The position numbers and the translations under genes are program-made. Of a stretch of DNA of 64,000 nucleotides, positions 11,418 through 34,868 are shown one piece after another (position 1 is the stretch's first letter; the number at the start of each line of letters is the position of its first letter). The notes beneath the pieces were generated by a model that saw nothing but the letters and a program-made list of their open reading frames with translations, ran no database searches and had not been told where the DNA came from. The DNA is from Baylisascaris procyonis. Taxonomy: Eukaryota > Nematoda > Chromadorea > Rhabditida > Ascarididae. The stretch is from NCBI GenBank assembly GCA_037389465.1, contig JAZARR010000171.1:3867001-3931000 (forward strand). Reading direction: 5' to 3'.

Positions 11418-12078
11418 TTATTTATTTATTTATATATATATACATATATATATATATATGACATAATCATGCGAAATCGAGGCCTCGACTTATCGTCTGT
11501 TTTGATTTCAAGCTGGCGGTTTTGTTTCTGATAGTTTTCAAGCAAAGAAGATATTCTGGCTCGTGCAGTTGATTGCCTTCAAATGCGATATTTGCATTGA
11601 GCTACTATAAATGAGAGATTGAAGGCAGTTGCTTATATGGCATGAAGGTGCCCTAAGGTGCCCTCACTTGGAGGCTTTGCGCAAATAGTATATTCTTTAT
11701 TTACTTCAAAGCTTTTTCTTGCGTATTTGATGTGCCAGGAGAATGCTGAACGATAACTGTCATCTCCATCGACTTTTTGCTCGTTCATTTCAGCTAGCGG
11801 ATCATATTTTTCCGACAGGCTTTAATATACCTCGTCATATATTAGGATTTTTTTTTTTGCTGTTGCATTAGAAAATGAAACAATGGCCATTTATGCAACT
11901 TGCAGATGCAACGGTGGAAGTGGAACCACAGTCGCCAACTGTTCGAAGAAAGCGACATCTGGACACCGAAGAAGCCCGTAGGGCAGACATTTGCGCCGCT
12001 TATTTGAAGCGGTTCAAAGCGCTTGAGCCCGGGCTGATGGCGGAAATCGCGGAGGACAATCAGCTGCAGCTTCCTTAG
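7731..12078 (+). CDS. Eight-exon gene: OTU-like (apparently inactive) plus zinc-binding protein, 431 aa predicted
   Basis: Exons 7731-7953, 8446-8636, 8866-9113, 9600-9769, 10251-10349, 10630-10694, 11084-11210 and 11906-12078 (stop TAG). Every junction has GT/AG borders and compatible phase, giving 1,296 nt. Residues about 25-132 resemble the order of elements in an OTU cysteine protease: an Ala-rich helix after RRCQDAF (25-31), a helical middle, [12 protein letters not shown] (83-94), a strand QLSIWDVE (98-105), then EGGIFVAMM (124-132). The positions where OTU enzymes carry their catalytic Cys and His appear to be Asp29 and Ile127, so it would be inactive. Residues 279-319 hold a Cys/His cluster (C-x4-C, His300, His307, CGTCGHH). 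The rest is Arg/Glu/Ala-rich, probably helical. Exons are clearly richer in G+C than introns. The OTU assignment is inference from pattern only; the family may be something else. Confidence 0.75.
8446..8636 (+). CDS. OTU-like gene, exon 2 (aa 75-138)
   Basis: Acceptor ATGTTTTAG, donor CCG|GTGAGT, phase 1 to 0. It carries the segment most like the C-terminal half of an OTU fold: [20 protein letters not shown], then [15 protein letters not shown]. Ile-Phe follows the Gly-Gly where OTU enzymes have a His. Confidence 0.8.
8866..9113 (+). CDS. OTU-like gene, exon 3 (aa 139-220)
   Basis: Acceptor GATTGCAG, donor CT|GTAAGT, phase 0 to 2. By eye about 60% G+C. It encodes a Pro/Glu-rich linker, then an Arg/Glu/Ala helix that includes [19 protein letters not shown], a motif echoed in exon 7. 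Confidence 0.8.
9600..9769 (+). CDS. OTU-like gene, exon 4 (aa 221-277)
   Basis: Acceptor AACTGCAG, donor AT|GTAAGT, phase 2 to 1. It encodes a very basic Arg/Ala/Pro stretch ([20 protein letters not shown]), which could be a nuclear localisation or nucleic-acid-binding segment, followed by a hydrophobic Ala/Pro segment. Confidence 0.75.
10251..10349 (+). CDS. OTU-like gene, exon 5 (aa 278-310), zinc-finger-like
   Basis: Acceptor TGTTTTTAG, donor ACG|GTAAGC, phase 1 to 1. It encodes CRLPHC followed by Phe291, Trp297, His300 and His307. This is spaced like a loose C2H2 finger: C-x4-C, then 15 residues to the first His, then H-x6-H. Confidence 0.75.
10630..10694 (+). CDS. OTU-like gene, exon 6 (aa 311-332)
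   Basis: Acceptor GATTTCAG, donor AAG|GTAAGC, phase 1 to 0. A small exon encoding [15 protein letters not shown], which adds a CxxC and two His to the Cys/His cluster that begins in exon 5. Confidence 0.75.
11084..11210 (+). CDS. OTU-like gene, exon 7 (aa 333-374)
   Basis: Acceptor GATTTCAG, donor CTG|GTTAGT, phase 0 to 1. A basic helical segment with [16 protein letters not shown], a diverged echo of the exon 3 motif. Confidence 0.75.
11338..11460. repeat. TA-rich microsatellite in intron 7 of the OTU-like gene
   Basis: About 120 bp of (TA)n with TACATA and (TTTA)n interruptions. Open frames of Tyr/Ile runs across it are artefacts of the repeat. Confidence 0.95.
11906..12078 (+). CDS. OTU-like gene, exon 8 (aa 375-431) and stop
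   Basis: Acceptor ACTTGCAG. The frame set by exon 7 stays open for 57 codons ([20 protein letters not shown], then [18 protein letters not shown]) and ends at TAG 12076-12078. A consensus donor (GAA|GTAAGC, GT at 12086) follows only 8 bases after the stop. The transcript may therefore continue, or the stop may be the product of a sequence error. Confidence 0.7.
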
Positions 12079-12286
12079 ACGAGAAGTAAGCAGGCCCATT
12101 TTATTTCGTTTTTCATTCATTTGTTCTCATCATTATCGACTTTTCCTAAATGGCATTCACGATGCAGTTTTGCAACATTCCTTGCACTTCCTTGTTTTGC
12201 GCCTTCACGAAGGATCGTATTTTTACAGGCATGCGTTTTGATGCATCTCGTTGAACCGCCATCTTCCGCTCCTGTCGACCCGCCAG

Positions 12287-12406
12287 GGACCTCATCAAGG
12301 AGTATTTCGGGAGCTCACAGTTGTCACATGATGAAGAGCAGTCGGTGCCAGCAGTGTATCGTCTTTGTCCCCGTTGCAAGAGTGGCTGCATTTCGGTCTT
12401 CGTCAG
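12287..12406 (+). CDS. Candidate additional exon downstream of the OTU-like gene
   Basis: Acceptor-like CGACCCGCCAG|G and donor CAG|GTTGCC bound a G+C-rich segment. One frame reads DLIKEYFGSSQLSHDEEQ and then YRLCPRCKSGCISVFVR, with a CxxC-x3-C zinc-binding pattern. It starts in phase 2, so it does not join in frame to exon 8 as sequenced. A one-base insertion near 12070-12076 would both remove the TAG and put it in frame. It may instead belong to a separate gene. Confidence 0.4.
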
Positions 12407-12517
12407 GTTGCCTCATTGATGCAGGTTGCATAATTGTTTGAAATATGTATATTAGCCACGCACGCATTGCCGCTATTCCTTTCCCGCATTGCTCATTGCC
12501 CCTCATATACTGTTTCA

Positions 12518-12593
12518 AGTTTTCGGTTCGCCAATATGGTCGAACAGGTTCGGATGGGTGGTGGAAGAAGTTCTGCAAATATTGCTTTTCTGA
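12518..12593 (+). CDS. Candidate exon with CxxC motif
   Basis: After an AG at the end of TGTTTCAAG, one frame reads FSVRQYGRTGSDGWWKKFC and then KYCFSE, up to a possible donor GAG|GTCCGT. The tryptophan pair and C-x2-C resemble the second half of a zinc ribbon, with the first half at 12287-12406. A competing reading uses the AG at 12548 and another frame that ends at a stop near 12592. I cannot choose between them. Confidence 0.3.
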
Positions 12594-12825
12594 GGTCCGT
12601 TTCTTTTTATTTTTTGATGCCTTTGTAGTATTATGGATTGCAATCAAGGGCAGCCACAGTGCCATAGTAAATAGAGCAGCCACATGTTTCGTGAAAGCAT
12701 TATAGTGTCAAAAGAGCAGCAACATGCTTCGTGGAAGCATTTGTATTGCCCCCACATTGCGCATTTGTTTTTTCGTATACTTCTATCCAAATTACGTCGA
12801 TGATTTCGCTCCTTCTCTGGCGAAG

Positions 12826-12893
12826 AATGCATAGTCGTGGACGACATGCAAAAGCCGCTTTACCTAGATGTTCCCAAGTCGTTCTGAACGAAA
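12826..12893 (+). CDS. Candidate terminal exon-like segment
   Basis: Following TTCTCTGGCGAAG, a frame reads CIVVDDMQKPLYLDVPKSF and then a stop. The sequence looks protein-coding, but no junction to the preceding candidate exons could be proved. Confidence 0.25.
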
Positions 12894-13070
12894 TTTGCCC
12901 TTTTTTACACGAGCAGAGCGATTTTTGGCCATTTTGTGGACTTTGAGCCACAAAATAACATCTCTAGTTCCTTGATGCTGCTGCGCGCTCACTATTGCAT
13001 GGGAGCCGATACGAAATAACAACATGAATGATACCCAACGGAAACTTCGGCGTGCTGCCAGTAAACATGG

Positions 13071-13147
13071 TTTCTGAGGTACGATTAATGCTACAGAATT
13101 TGAGCATTAATCGTCTCAGAAACGAATAATGCTATAGAATTTGAGCA
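13071..13147. repeat. Hairpin with overlapping direct repeat
   Basis: TTTCTGAG-GTA-CGATTAATGCT (from 13071) is complementary to AGCATTAATCG-T-CTCAGAAA (to 13122) around a loop of about 10 bases. The segment CGATTAATGCTACAGAATTTGAGCA is then repeated in direct orientation, with small changes, at 13123-13147. It may be a mobile-element remnant. Confidence 0.75.
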
Positions 13148-13866
13148 GCCAAAACATTTCGATCGTGTTTGCACCGCACACATCGAAATCTTGAGCAATG
13201 CTTGTTTCCCACAAAAATTGATAATTTCAAGAAAAGCAGGTTATATCAAAATTGCAATGCTTCGTTTGGGCAAATGGCACCTTTCTCATAGTTTAGGTAT
13301 ACGCATAGACTCCGAAGTGCATTTTGTGAAAATTCACAAAACCACTTTGGCGTTTCATTGGGTTTATTCCTGAACAAGGGGCACAAGTGGCAAATGTGAG
13401 TTGATAGGCTACTGAATAATAATGCTATAGAAGCAACGTTTCATTAGTGCATACTGCAGAGCACTGAGAGAAAATGAATTAAATTTTATTTACCAGCTTA
13501 TGCATGCATGCATGGACCTCGATTATTTGGAATAAAACTTCAAAAGAGACCATCTTCAAACTCGTTCTAGATCTCCGTTTTGGAATATTTCATAAGAAAC
13601 AGGATCACTCACAGCAACTGCTTTGAAATGGTCCACTAGCAGTCCGTGTATGGTTTCGTTGTCGATTCGTGTGGCTGTATCGAAGAAGGATTCGAACGAA
13701 ATCAGCGACAGGCAGGTTTGTTGAAAGGTGAGAAATTTACAAACGAGCGCATTTTTTCATTTATGTGCTGTACCTGTTAGTTGTTTACTGTTCGCATCCT
13801 GACTATTATCCCCCCCCTCCCACACAAGCAAGGACAGATTCATCAGCGAGCGCGAGCAAGAGGGCG

Positions 13867-13951
13867 ATGGACGACGGTTTGCTCACCATCAAAAGAACGT
13901 GTGAATCGCCGCAACTCATGACTGGCAGTGGTCGCCATACGTCATTGAGAG
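13867..13951 (+). CDS. Candidate exon beside the ATT array
   Basis: A G+C-rich segment starting at an ATG reads MDDGLLTIKRTCESPQLMTG and then SGRHTSLR, ending in phase 1 at AGAG|GTTAGT. A C-rich tract and several AGs (13828, 13837, 13845) before it could serve as acceptors, in which case the exon may extend further left. If real, the next exon must lie beyond the 13.6-kb ATT array. I found no convincing partner. Confidence 0.3.
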
Positions 13952-14052
13952 GTTAGTCCCTTCGTCGATTTTAAGCTTCTTTCTACTTAGCATAAAATTA
14001 TAGTTATAATTAAAATTATAGTTATAAATGCCATTACAATAAACACTAATAG

Positions 14053-25915
<11,863 letters not shown>

Positions 25916-27700
25916 CTCTGTATTATTATTACTATTATGTATTATTATTGTTCTTTATTATTATCATTCTTTTTCATTATTCTTTCTTATTATTATTGTT
26001 TATTATTATTATTCCTATTTCCTGTTATTATTCTTTATTAATATTATTCACATTTGTTATTATTATTCTTTATTATTATTATTCGTATTTATTATCTTTA
26101 TTCTTTATTATAATTATCCTCTATTATTATTATTATTCTTTATTATTAATACTCTTTATTATTATTATCATTGTTTCTTATTATTATTATTCTTTATTAT
26201 TATTATTGTTATTCTTTATTATTATTATTCTTATTTATTATTATTATTCTTCATTATTATTCTTTCTTATTATTCTTATTTATTATTATTATTCTTCATT
26301 ATTATTCTTTCTTATTATTCTTATTTATTACTATTATTATTCTTATTTATTTTTATTATTCTTTATTATTATTCTTTTTTATTATTCTTTCTTATTATTC
26401 TTATTTGTTATTATTATTCTTATTTATTATTATTCTTTATTATTATTATTCTTATTTTTTATTATTATTCTTATTTATTATTATTCTTTATTATTATTCT
26501 TTATTATTATTATTCTTTATCATTATTCTTTCTTATTATTCTTTTTTATTATTATTCTTCTTATTTATTATTATTGTTCTTTACTATTATTATTCATTTT
26601 TATTATTCTTTCTTATTATTCTTATTTATTAATATTATTATTTATTATTATTCTTTATTATTGCTATTCTTTATTATTATTCTTCCTTATTATTCTTATT
26701 TATTATTATTATTGTTATTTATTATTATTATTATTCTTTAATATTATTATTCTTATTTATTATTAGTATTCTTCATTATTATTATGCTTATTTATTATTA
26801 TTATTCTTTATTACTATTGTTCTTGTTTACTATTATTACTATTATTATTCTTTATTGTTATTATTCTGATTTATTATTGTTATTCTTTATTGTTATTATT
26901 CGTATTTATTATTATTCTTTATTATAATTATTCTTTATTATTGTTATTATTCTTTATTATTATTATTCTTCATTATTATTCTTTCTTATTATTCTTATTT
27001 ATTATTATTATTTTTATTCGTTATTATTCTTTATTGTTGTTATTCTTATTTATTATTATTATTGTTTATTATTATTCTTTATTATTGCTATTCTTTATTG
27101 TTATTCTTCCTTATTATTCTTATTTATTATTGTTATTCTTATTTATTATTATTATTCTTTATTATTATTATTCCGATTTATTATTATTATTCTTTATTAT
27201 TATTATTCTTTATTATTATTCTTGTTTATTTTGTTATAATTTTTGTTATTATTAATCTTTATTATTATTATTATTCTTAAATATTATTTTTGTTTATAAT
27301 TACTACTATTCCTCATTATTATTTTTTTCTTCATTATTATTATTCTTTATCATTGCTTCTATTCTTTATTATTATCATTCCTTATTATTACGTTATTCAT
27401 TATTACTGTTACTATTAATTACTTTTGTTATAATCCTTGATTATTATTCTTGTTTGTTATTATTATTCTTAATTGTTATTATTATTCTTTATTGTTGTTA
27501 TTATTCACTAGTTATCAGTTAATTATTATTCACTTAATTATTATCAATAGTATTCATTATTTTTATTGTTACTATTCTTTATTGCTAGAATTATTATTAT
27601 AAGTATTTCTAGAATTGTTAGTTTAATTGTTATTACAACAATTCTTATCATAGTGACTGTTACGGTTATTATTATGATTATTATTATTATTATCATTGTA
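25916..27700. repeat. Degenerate right flank of the ATT array
   Basis: The pattern changes to TTATTATTATTC and TTCTTTATTATTATT units, with CTT rather than AATC interruptions. Complexity rises steadily towards 27,700, where normal AT-rich DNA resumes. Open frames of Tyr/Leu/Ile/Phe are repeat artefacts. Confidence 0.95.
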
Positions 27701-30700
27701 ATTATTATAATGTTGCTGATTGCTGATATACTTTTCTCGTAGATTTAGCCATTGATTGCTGAAGCCGATCATTAATGATGCAGAAGAGAAAAAAATTTGC
27801 GAATGGAGGGTGAATTTTTTTCCTACTTCAACAGCTTGCGGATTGGCGATGCAAACCATTGGCCTTTCTGTTGATTTGCATCAGCTATGAAGCGGAATTA
27901 ACAATGATGCATACATAGATTCTATATTTCTATGTTTGATTTTCTAGCTGTGCTCGAATGGATCAAAAAAACGTTTCGTCATTTGGAACTGTTGTAATTG
28001 CATTGACCCTCAATCTTTCAGCGAATTCTATTATGAGATATTTTGAATATGTTTACGTAATATTTTGGAATGTTTTTTTATTGCATTGTAATTTACTACG
28101 TTTCGAATTGATGGCGCGTTGATTATTGCTTCAAATCTTTTTTTGAGACTTACATATTAAATGTTAGTTCGTCTTAACTATAGCTTTGCCATCGTTTTAT
28201 TCGTTCTTTTTTTACTCACATAACTTCTTTTTATGTTTTCCCATCTTGGTACCTACCATATAATAAATAAAACAAGAAGCTACATCCAGTTTAAATTCAT
28301 AGATTCATTTCATACTTACTTGTTGCGAATCGTTTTCTACCTCAGCAATTCCATTCGGATCCTTGTTTAGCGATGAGTGTGGTTATCGTTGCAATGGATA
28401 TTTAGTCGGTTGCAAATCGTTGATCCATTTTTAAGTCTTAACATCGGATGTTATTGTGTTTAGCGGTAAACGAATTTTATTTAATAATTAATCAAATATG
28501 CAGAACTTAATCTTTTTTTAGCTAGAATCTGCCGAGTGCGAAAATAATCAGAGAATCGGAAATGCAAGATCTGTATTCTTGCTTAGCGTATAGGAGTATA
28601 GGAGTCGTTATGCTGTCTAGCTAACTTGCATCTTTCGATGGTTGTTTGTGACATGTGCTTGTTTTTTCATCATCTATGTGCATAAATTAATGCTTTTCGG
28701 CAATTTTTTCTACGACTTGGTCTTAAATTGTTTGCGATGACCACAAATGCTTTGAATGTTGAAAAGAAAAGCGAGATATTAAGCTGCTTCTTTCTCTGAT
28801 CACCGATATGTTCACTAATATAACTATTTCTCTTCGCTTCTTATGATAGCTAGACGCAAGTTTGGCATAACGCTTTCCTGCTATTCATGTTTTGCAATTT
28901 TTTATTCAAATGGTAGATGAAGATATGTAAATTTTTTTTCGTATTTTTCATTTCTAAAATATCGAAGAGATGAGGGAACACAACTTAAACGATATGAAGG
29001 TATTGATGAGAATGAAAGAGATTTCATATGAGGAATTTAATCTATTCAGTATTATTGCATTTATTCATGCATCCGAAAAAAAAATCCAGATTTATTTTCT
29101 GCGGGTTTTCTCATCAAAAAAAAGTTATTTTGTGAAAAAATGTGAAAAAAAGATTTTTTTTTCGAAAAAAATGAAAATAATAGTGAGAAACATTTCAGTG
29201 GACGTATTTCCTCGTTGCAAATGCAAACGATCACATTTCATTTATGTGGAATTGAAAAACTAATAGTTGAAACATGTTTCACATTTTACTAATATGATCA
29301 ATTACAAATTGAATTTCCAGAATTTGGCATTCTTCCAAATATTTCTCTCTGATGGGCAAATTGTGAGTGTATTTTTGACTTCAGACAGTTGAACTTATGT
29401 TTTTTTCTTCTTGAATTTTCTAATTGCTCGTTCACATGTAATGTTTCTTCATTTAGAAATGAATATAGCTTGATATTCAAGAATGAACAAGTGAATATAG
29501 CTTGATAGCTTGATATACTTCTTCTATATTCATGTTGCAGCCATTAAATTTGTCAACTAACCTTATATGTGGAGTTTATTCGACAGTCTAGTAGAGGAAT
29601 TCTCTATGAGATTTGATGATATTTAAGAAAAGTGTTGAAATTATTTCAGTGCCTACAAAAATTGCTAAGCAGATAATGTATAGAATTTTTTGTTATTCTT
29701 CGCTGGCATCTTTATATCTTTTTTTTTCTGTCACTCATTAATCCCAAATTTCACTTACAACTCTCCTTGATTTTCAGCTTTAAGCCCTAATTAGAACTTT
29801 GCAACATCAAATATGTTTTAGAGGAGAAGGTGATGATATTTAGGATCCAAAAGGGATATTCTTGAGAAGCAATGACAAAATGAAAGAAGAAAGATTCTTT
29901 TTTTTCGGGGAAATTGCGCTAAAATTTCCAAAATATTTTCCTCTCTCAATTCCAATCATAAGCTAAATAAGCAGGATCTCATTTACATGGCTCGTTTTAT
30001 TAGCAAATGTTGAAGGATATTGATTCACAAGGTTCAACACTGCAAGATAAAAATGCGTCTTCTACCAGCAAGCAATTGGCTGAAAAGTTGTTTTTATAAC
30101 ATTTTGATGGTCGTTCGTATTGCTCGACAACAATGTACAATTATGAGAGGTTTTTCTTATTCGGCAAACATATGCTTCGAATGCATTAAAGGGTTAGCAA
30201 AAGAAGAAGAAAGTAAGAATAAATCACCTAAGGGGTGCGATAAATTCCCCTAATATTTAGGCGGCTATAATGGCGATATTTTGTTGCCAAAATTTGCGAT
30301 GCCATAACAAGAGCATATTAGCGTTCTATATGGTGAAAGCACTCATATTTCAAGTGTTCTCATCAAAAGATGAAATTTTTCATTTTTCATTATGAAGAAC
30401 ACCTTTGCAAATCTTGACGAATAGCATCGGTCATATTGAGTTTCGCTATGCTCAAGCATTATGAAAATCATAAAGCTATATGCAAATTTCGACCTTCATA
30501 TGTATGGTTTTTTTTTTCTTTTCTTTTTTTTTGCAATCTAAGCAACAGTCGACTAGCAAAGCTTTTTGACGAAAGGGACGAGGACAACTTTTCTCCATTT
30601 TTTATTTTTGTAATGTTATATAAAAAGCAATTTCGAGTATAAAAACCACTTCGATTGCTTAATGAAATTCACACTAAACGAATATTTATTGCGAAAATTC

Positions 30701-31355
30701 ACACCTCAAATGTTTGAATTTTTGTTATCAGAGGAAATAAAAACGTTGATGACGGCAGCAAAATATCAAGAAGTTTTTTTTTTTAAAAAAGCTATTCTAA
30801 AGGGCTGGGGGCAATAAGTGCTATTAAAGATGTCAACACTTCTAGAACAGGCTGAATTCCCACTCTGGTTTACTTGTAATTTCCTTAAAGAGTTTATTTC
30901 TAAGTCAATGAATGCTTTGTCAATAATAGTAGTATGTGTATGAACTAATCTTTGTGTTCATAAATTACTTTCTGAATAAAACTTGAATTGGCATTATAAA
31001 GATTACCTTGGTGTAAGTAATACTTATTGCCTATTAATGTATTTGCCGAAGGGCATATTCATTTGTCCTGACAGTATCAAAGAAAAGTGTTCACTGTATA
31101 GTGCTCACAGTTTTATAGGTAATCAATATCCGCTGCAATTGTATGTAGGTCTACCATAAGAATCTATCCTCTCCCTTTTTTATATTCTTTGTGGCTTCTC
31201 TCCTTTTTCCTTTCAGTGTCAGTACAAATATATTCAAGTTGTGTGACGATGTACAATTGCTATATACGCTCTCATGGCATGGAAGAACCTAACGACAAGA
31301 AAACTAAACAATTTTAGAATAATTTGTAACCACTTTATAGAGTATGAGACTTAAA

Positions 31356-31596
31356 TCAGAGACGCACCGTAACAATGCACGGATCAGCGATGCAGCTATC
31401 GAAAACAAATCCCAACTCAATGGTTGAGGTAGCCGTTACAGTAAACCAAGTACGATCGTTTGAGGTAGGCAATACGGTAACCCAAGTACATTCAATCTCC
31501 GCCTTCATCTTGATTCGCTCTGAAATCTTTTCCTTCGTCACTACTGAGCACAATTTCACAGCAATATTGCATAATGCTATACCATATGCGAGTTAG
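31356..31596 (-). other. Exon-like segment with short internal duplication
   Basis: Both strands are open. The minus-strand reading (IECTWVTVLPTSNDRTWFTV) looks more protein-like. A 36-bp block containing GAGGTAG and GTAAACCAAGTAC or GTAACCCAAGTAC is present twice between about 31,423 and 31,495, which accounts for the repeated T-W-x-T-V in that reading. No splice sites or homology were assigned. Confidence 0.2.
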
Positions 31597-32425
31597 AGCG
31601 GAAAAAGTGCACGCGAAAGAACTAAATTTTCATTAGCTTTGTTTTACCAAAGATAAGGCTACTCCTATCATTAACCATGATAATAGCAAGAGATTGAAAA
31701 TCATTGAGTCACTTTTAAGCCAAGTATGGAAAATTTGGAAATAAGATAATATCCGAACAAGTGGAAATATCAGTCATAGAACTATATCATTATGCAGTGA
31801 AAACAGAAGAAATCAAACGAGGTTTTCACAAGATTCATAGAAGACAGTTAGTGGAATTTCCTATTTCAAGCATTCATGAATAGCGAATTGAATAACGATT
31901 ATTGACCATTAAGGTGAGATCCAATGGTCGAAATATGTAAACGAACAAATCATCACGATATGTAAACAACATGATTTAGCCGTGCAGAAGATATGAAGTA
32001 GTAGGACACGGAGATTGCTTTATTCTTCTGCATAGTCATAGTGAACATAAGAATTTTAAACAAGTGAACAAGCGTAGGAGAGTGAATGGCAAATTTGAGT
32101 AGCACAACATGTGCTTTAGCATTTGCCCTCATCAGACCAACCCGTTCCATGAATTGCCAGCTAATAGGTAAATTTTAACTTACCTCACTCACTACTCCGC
32201 TCTCTTTGCTTGCAAAAGATTTGTATTTTTGATCCGAAAAGTGAAAGTTCGATCCAGGTCAACTGCAAAATGCATGCATTTTAGACACATTTAAATGCTC
32301 ATATTCCCCTTCAAAACTGATAGATCAACTCGAAAGTTGGCTTCGAGGATGACTCTATAGATTCAGATTTCACAACTCTGATTTCAGTGGCTATTGAGTT
32401 GAAAGTATTAAATGAATGTGCACAG

Positions 32426-32430
<5 letters not shown>

Positions 32431-32478
<48 letters not shown>
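32431..32478. repeat. (TA)n microsatellite
   Basis: About 48 bp of uninterrupted TA dinucleotides. Confidence 0.95.
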
Positions 32479-32482
<4 letters not shown>

Positions 32483-33103
32483 GCAAATGAACAATCTTGC
32501 AATAATGCTCTATGCAAATGAAAATCTGCAAAAAAACTGCATAAAGAATGAACCCAGTCTCGCGAAATTTTGCAAAACACAGAGATTCTCGTAAGAGTGC
32601 ATAATATTCCGAAATCATAAACTTCAGCGATTATTTTCTTTCGTTCTTATCATTTATCAATTATGGAATAATACAATTGCTAAATTTCGAAGAGGAATTG
32701 GCAATGCTTATCGAAAATAGATCTTTATGTTTAATGCTCAAAAGGACACCATAATTGCAATGCGTACACTTTCCTTTTTATTTTATTGCGGAATTCTATC
32801 ATATCATATAGGGGGAATTGACATTTGAAAGCATTTCTCTGTTTGCGAAGAGAAATTTTATGTGTCTGATAGAGAGCGACTGATTTCCTTATCACTTCCA
32901 CAGGCAGCAACTATATAAGTGTACTTGATGCCATTCATGCTGTCATGCTGCCATGCTGTGATGCCATTGCTATCAATGCTTGATGCCATTCAGAGATCGA
33001 TCAAAGACAAGACAGTCATGAGTCGATTATCAAATATTAGGCGGTTACTTCTCCACTTCCAAGCTCATTTGTTTCTACCACTGATCATTAACAGCTGTAA
33101 CTG

Positions 33104-33108
<5 letters not shown>

Positions 33109-33140
<32 letters not shown>
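33109..33140. repeat. (TA)n microsatellite
   Basis: About 32 bp of uninterrupted TA dinucleotides. Confidence 0.95.
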
Positions 33141-33141
<1 letters not shown>

Positions 33142-34798
33142 GATAAAGCGCACATAATTTTTATTCGTTAGTATTCCATTTTGATTGCTTATATTTTGTT
33201 GATGATAGCGATTATTGCGTATATTTATTTTGGCACTATGGTACCAGTCAATACGGGCAGATGCGATAGTTTATAAAAACGATCGTATAAAATGATGGCG
33301 GAATATGCTACAATATAAAAAGCAGTTCTAGGGAGTTTATGAACTAAAAAACAATTGAGTGTTTAAATTTTCCTAATTAAAAAGAATTCGTCTATTTTCT
33401 ATCTATGGAAAGCTCTTATCTTTTTTTCTTTCATCGCATTAAAAAGTTTTGTGGCAGGAGGTTGGAAGGAGGGGAGGGAAGATAGCAGAATGACAATGAA
33501 TTTCCCAATGTTATTTGTAAATGCGGACGATTTTGCAATGGCGAACTAGCTCCAACCGAATGTGAAGACATGCTTTGTATGCCAAGTAGTATGAAGATTT
33601 TGCAAGTATTACCCAATAAGATTTTTGGAAAACCACATCCCACGGGGTAGTGCGGGTCAAAAGCACATTATTATGATTGATAAAATATTTCTACTCAATC
33701 GATACCCCCAAATTATTGAAATTTCCTTATATTTCGCGGATCATGCGTTAGTTATCATGTGTTAATTACATCATAAAAATCCATTGTTACAGTTGATATG
33801 CATAGGAAAAACCGAGTAGAAGACAAATCACGTCATGCATTAATGCATAGAGATTTTTTGACTCGACGGATATGAGAGGGGAAAAGAAGAAGGAGAGAAA
33901 GGATTCGGCGTCGTTGAGAGAGGAAGAAATATAAGATATTGATTTTCCCTTATTTTTCACTATGCTATGCTGAGAAATAAAATCCTTCTGAGTAATCACT
34001 AGCGTATATTGAAAGTTCTCGATGCAAATTTTTCAACAACTACATTTGTGATGTGCACATACAAAATTTGTGGATATTTTTTTTCGAATTGTTTTTAAAA
34101 AGTAAAACTTTTTAAAGAAATACTCGTAAATATTGGCGAGGATTTTATCTTTTAAACTATAGAACAAACCACAGCACTTTGACTCGATAAGAAGGGAAAT
34201 AGGCACGTGAGAAATAAAACTATCGATTAAGCAACCAACGCTCAACGCTTAGTTACTAACTTTATCGCCAACAATTTCCCTGTCTTCCTTAAACTCCTCA
34301 ATCGTCAAAAATAAAGGAAATTTAGGTTTATTGAATACTTGAGATTGTTTTATAAGGATATTTAATTCCGTGTGATAAATAATGGCACTGTGTTGGTCAC
34401 TGATTTATTCTGTTATAATTGATCAAATAAGACAATGAACAAAGCTACCGGTCATGTGGTATCATTTTTTGCGACCATTTATGTTTCGATTTAGCGCTGC
34501 ATCAATCCACTTCTGCAATTTCGGTCCATCCAGCATTAGCGAGCAACTGGTTGGAGCAATCGGAACCAAATTTTAAAGAAGGTAAAAACTGCTCACCAAT
34601 AAATTAGTAGGTCAGTACATAGTACTTCTCTATAAGAGGGATTCAACTTTTACAACGGTCAAATCCCGAGAAGGAAATAGTGCAGAAAAAAAAAGATCGT
34701 AGCAATATAAGGTTATCTTGTACGACTATTTGCGTTACCGTTTTCGAGCAAATTTGATTATTGCCGTTGTTTTCTTGGTCCATTTAATCGGAAAATTC

Positions 34799-34868
34799 GC
34801 CTTTTCCCATCTTCGTTTCCCCTTGCTCTTCCCTCCCCCATCCCGTCCTCCGCATCCCTCCTTTCCCA
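34799..34868 (+). promoter_or_regulatory. Polypyrimidine tract upstream of exon 1 (unit A)
   Basis: About 70 bases almost entirely C and T, in a genome region that is otherwise A+T-rich, lying about 1 kb before the first coding exon. A promoter element, H-DNA-forming tract or simple low-complexity are all possible. Repeated in unit B at about 39,247-39,319. Confidence 0.35.

Larger units (their letters stand above)
27701..33900. other. AT-rich DNA, no gene supported
   Basis: No exon chain is visible. Homopolymer A and T runs (near 29,080-29,170 and 30,510-30,530), short direct repeats (GAATATAGCTTGATA near 29,490; GATGCCATT near 32,930-32,995) and two TA microsatellites occur. A more complex segment at 31,356-31,596 is open on both strands and is listed separately. 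This stretch could hold upstream regulatory sequence or 5'-UTR exons of the P-glycoprotein gene. Confidence 0.5.

Noticed and set aside
11279..11531. Tyr/Ile-rich open frames at TA microsatellites (also near 32,412, 37,059, 41,819 and 60,514)
   Set aside because: Translation of (TA)n; no independent coding evidence.
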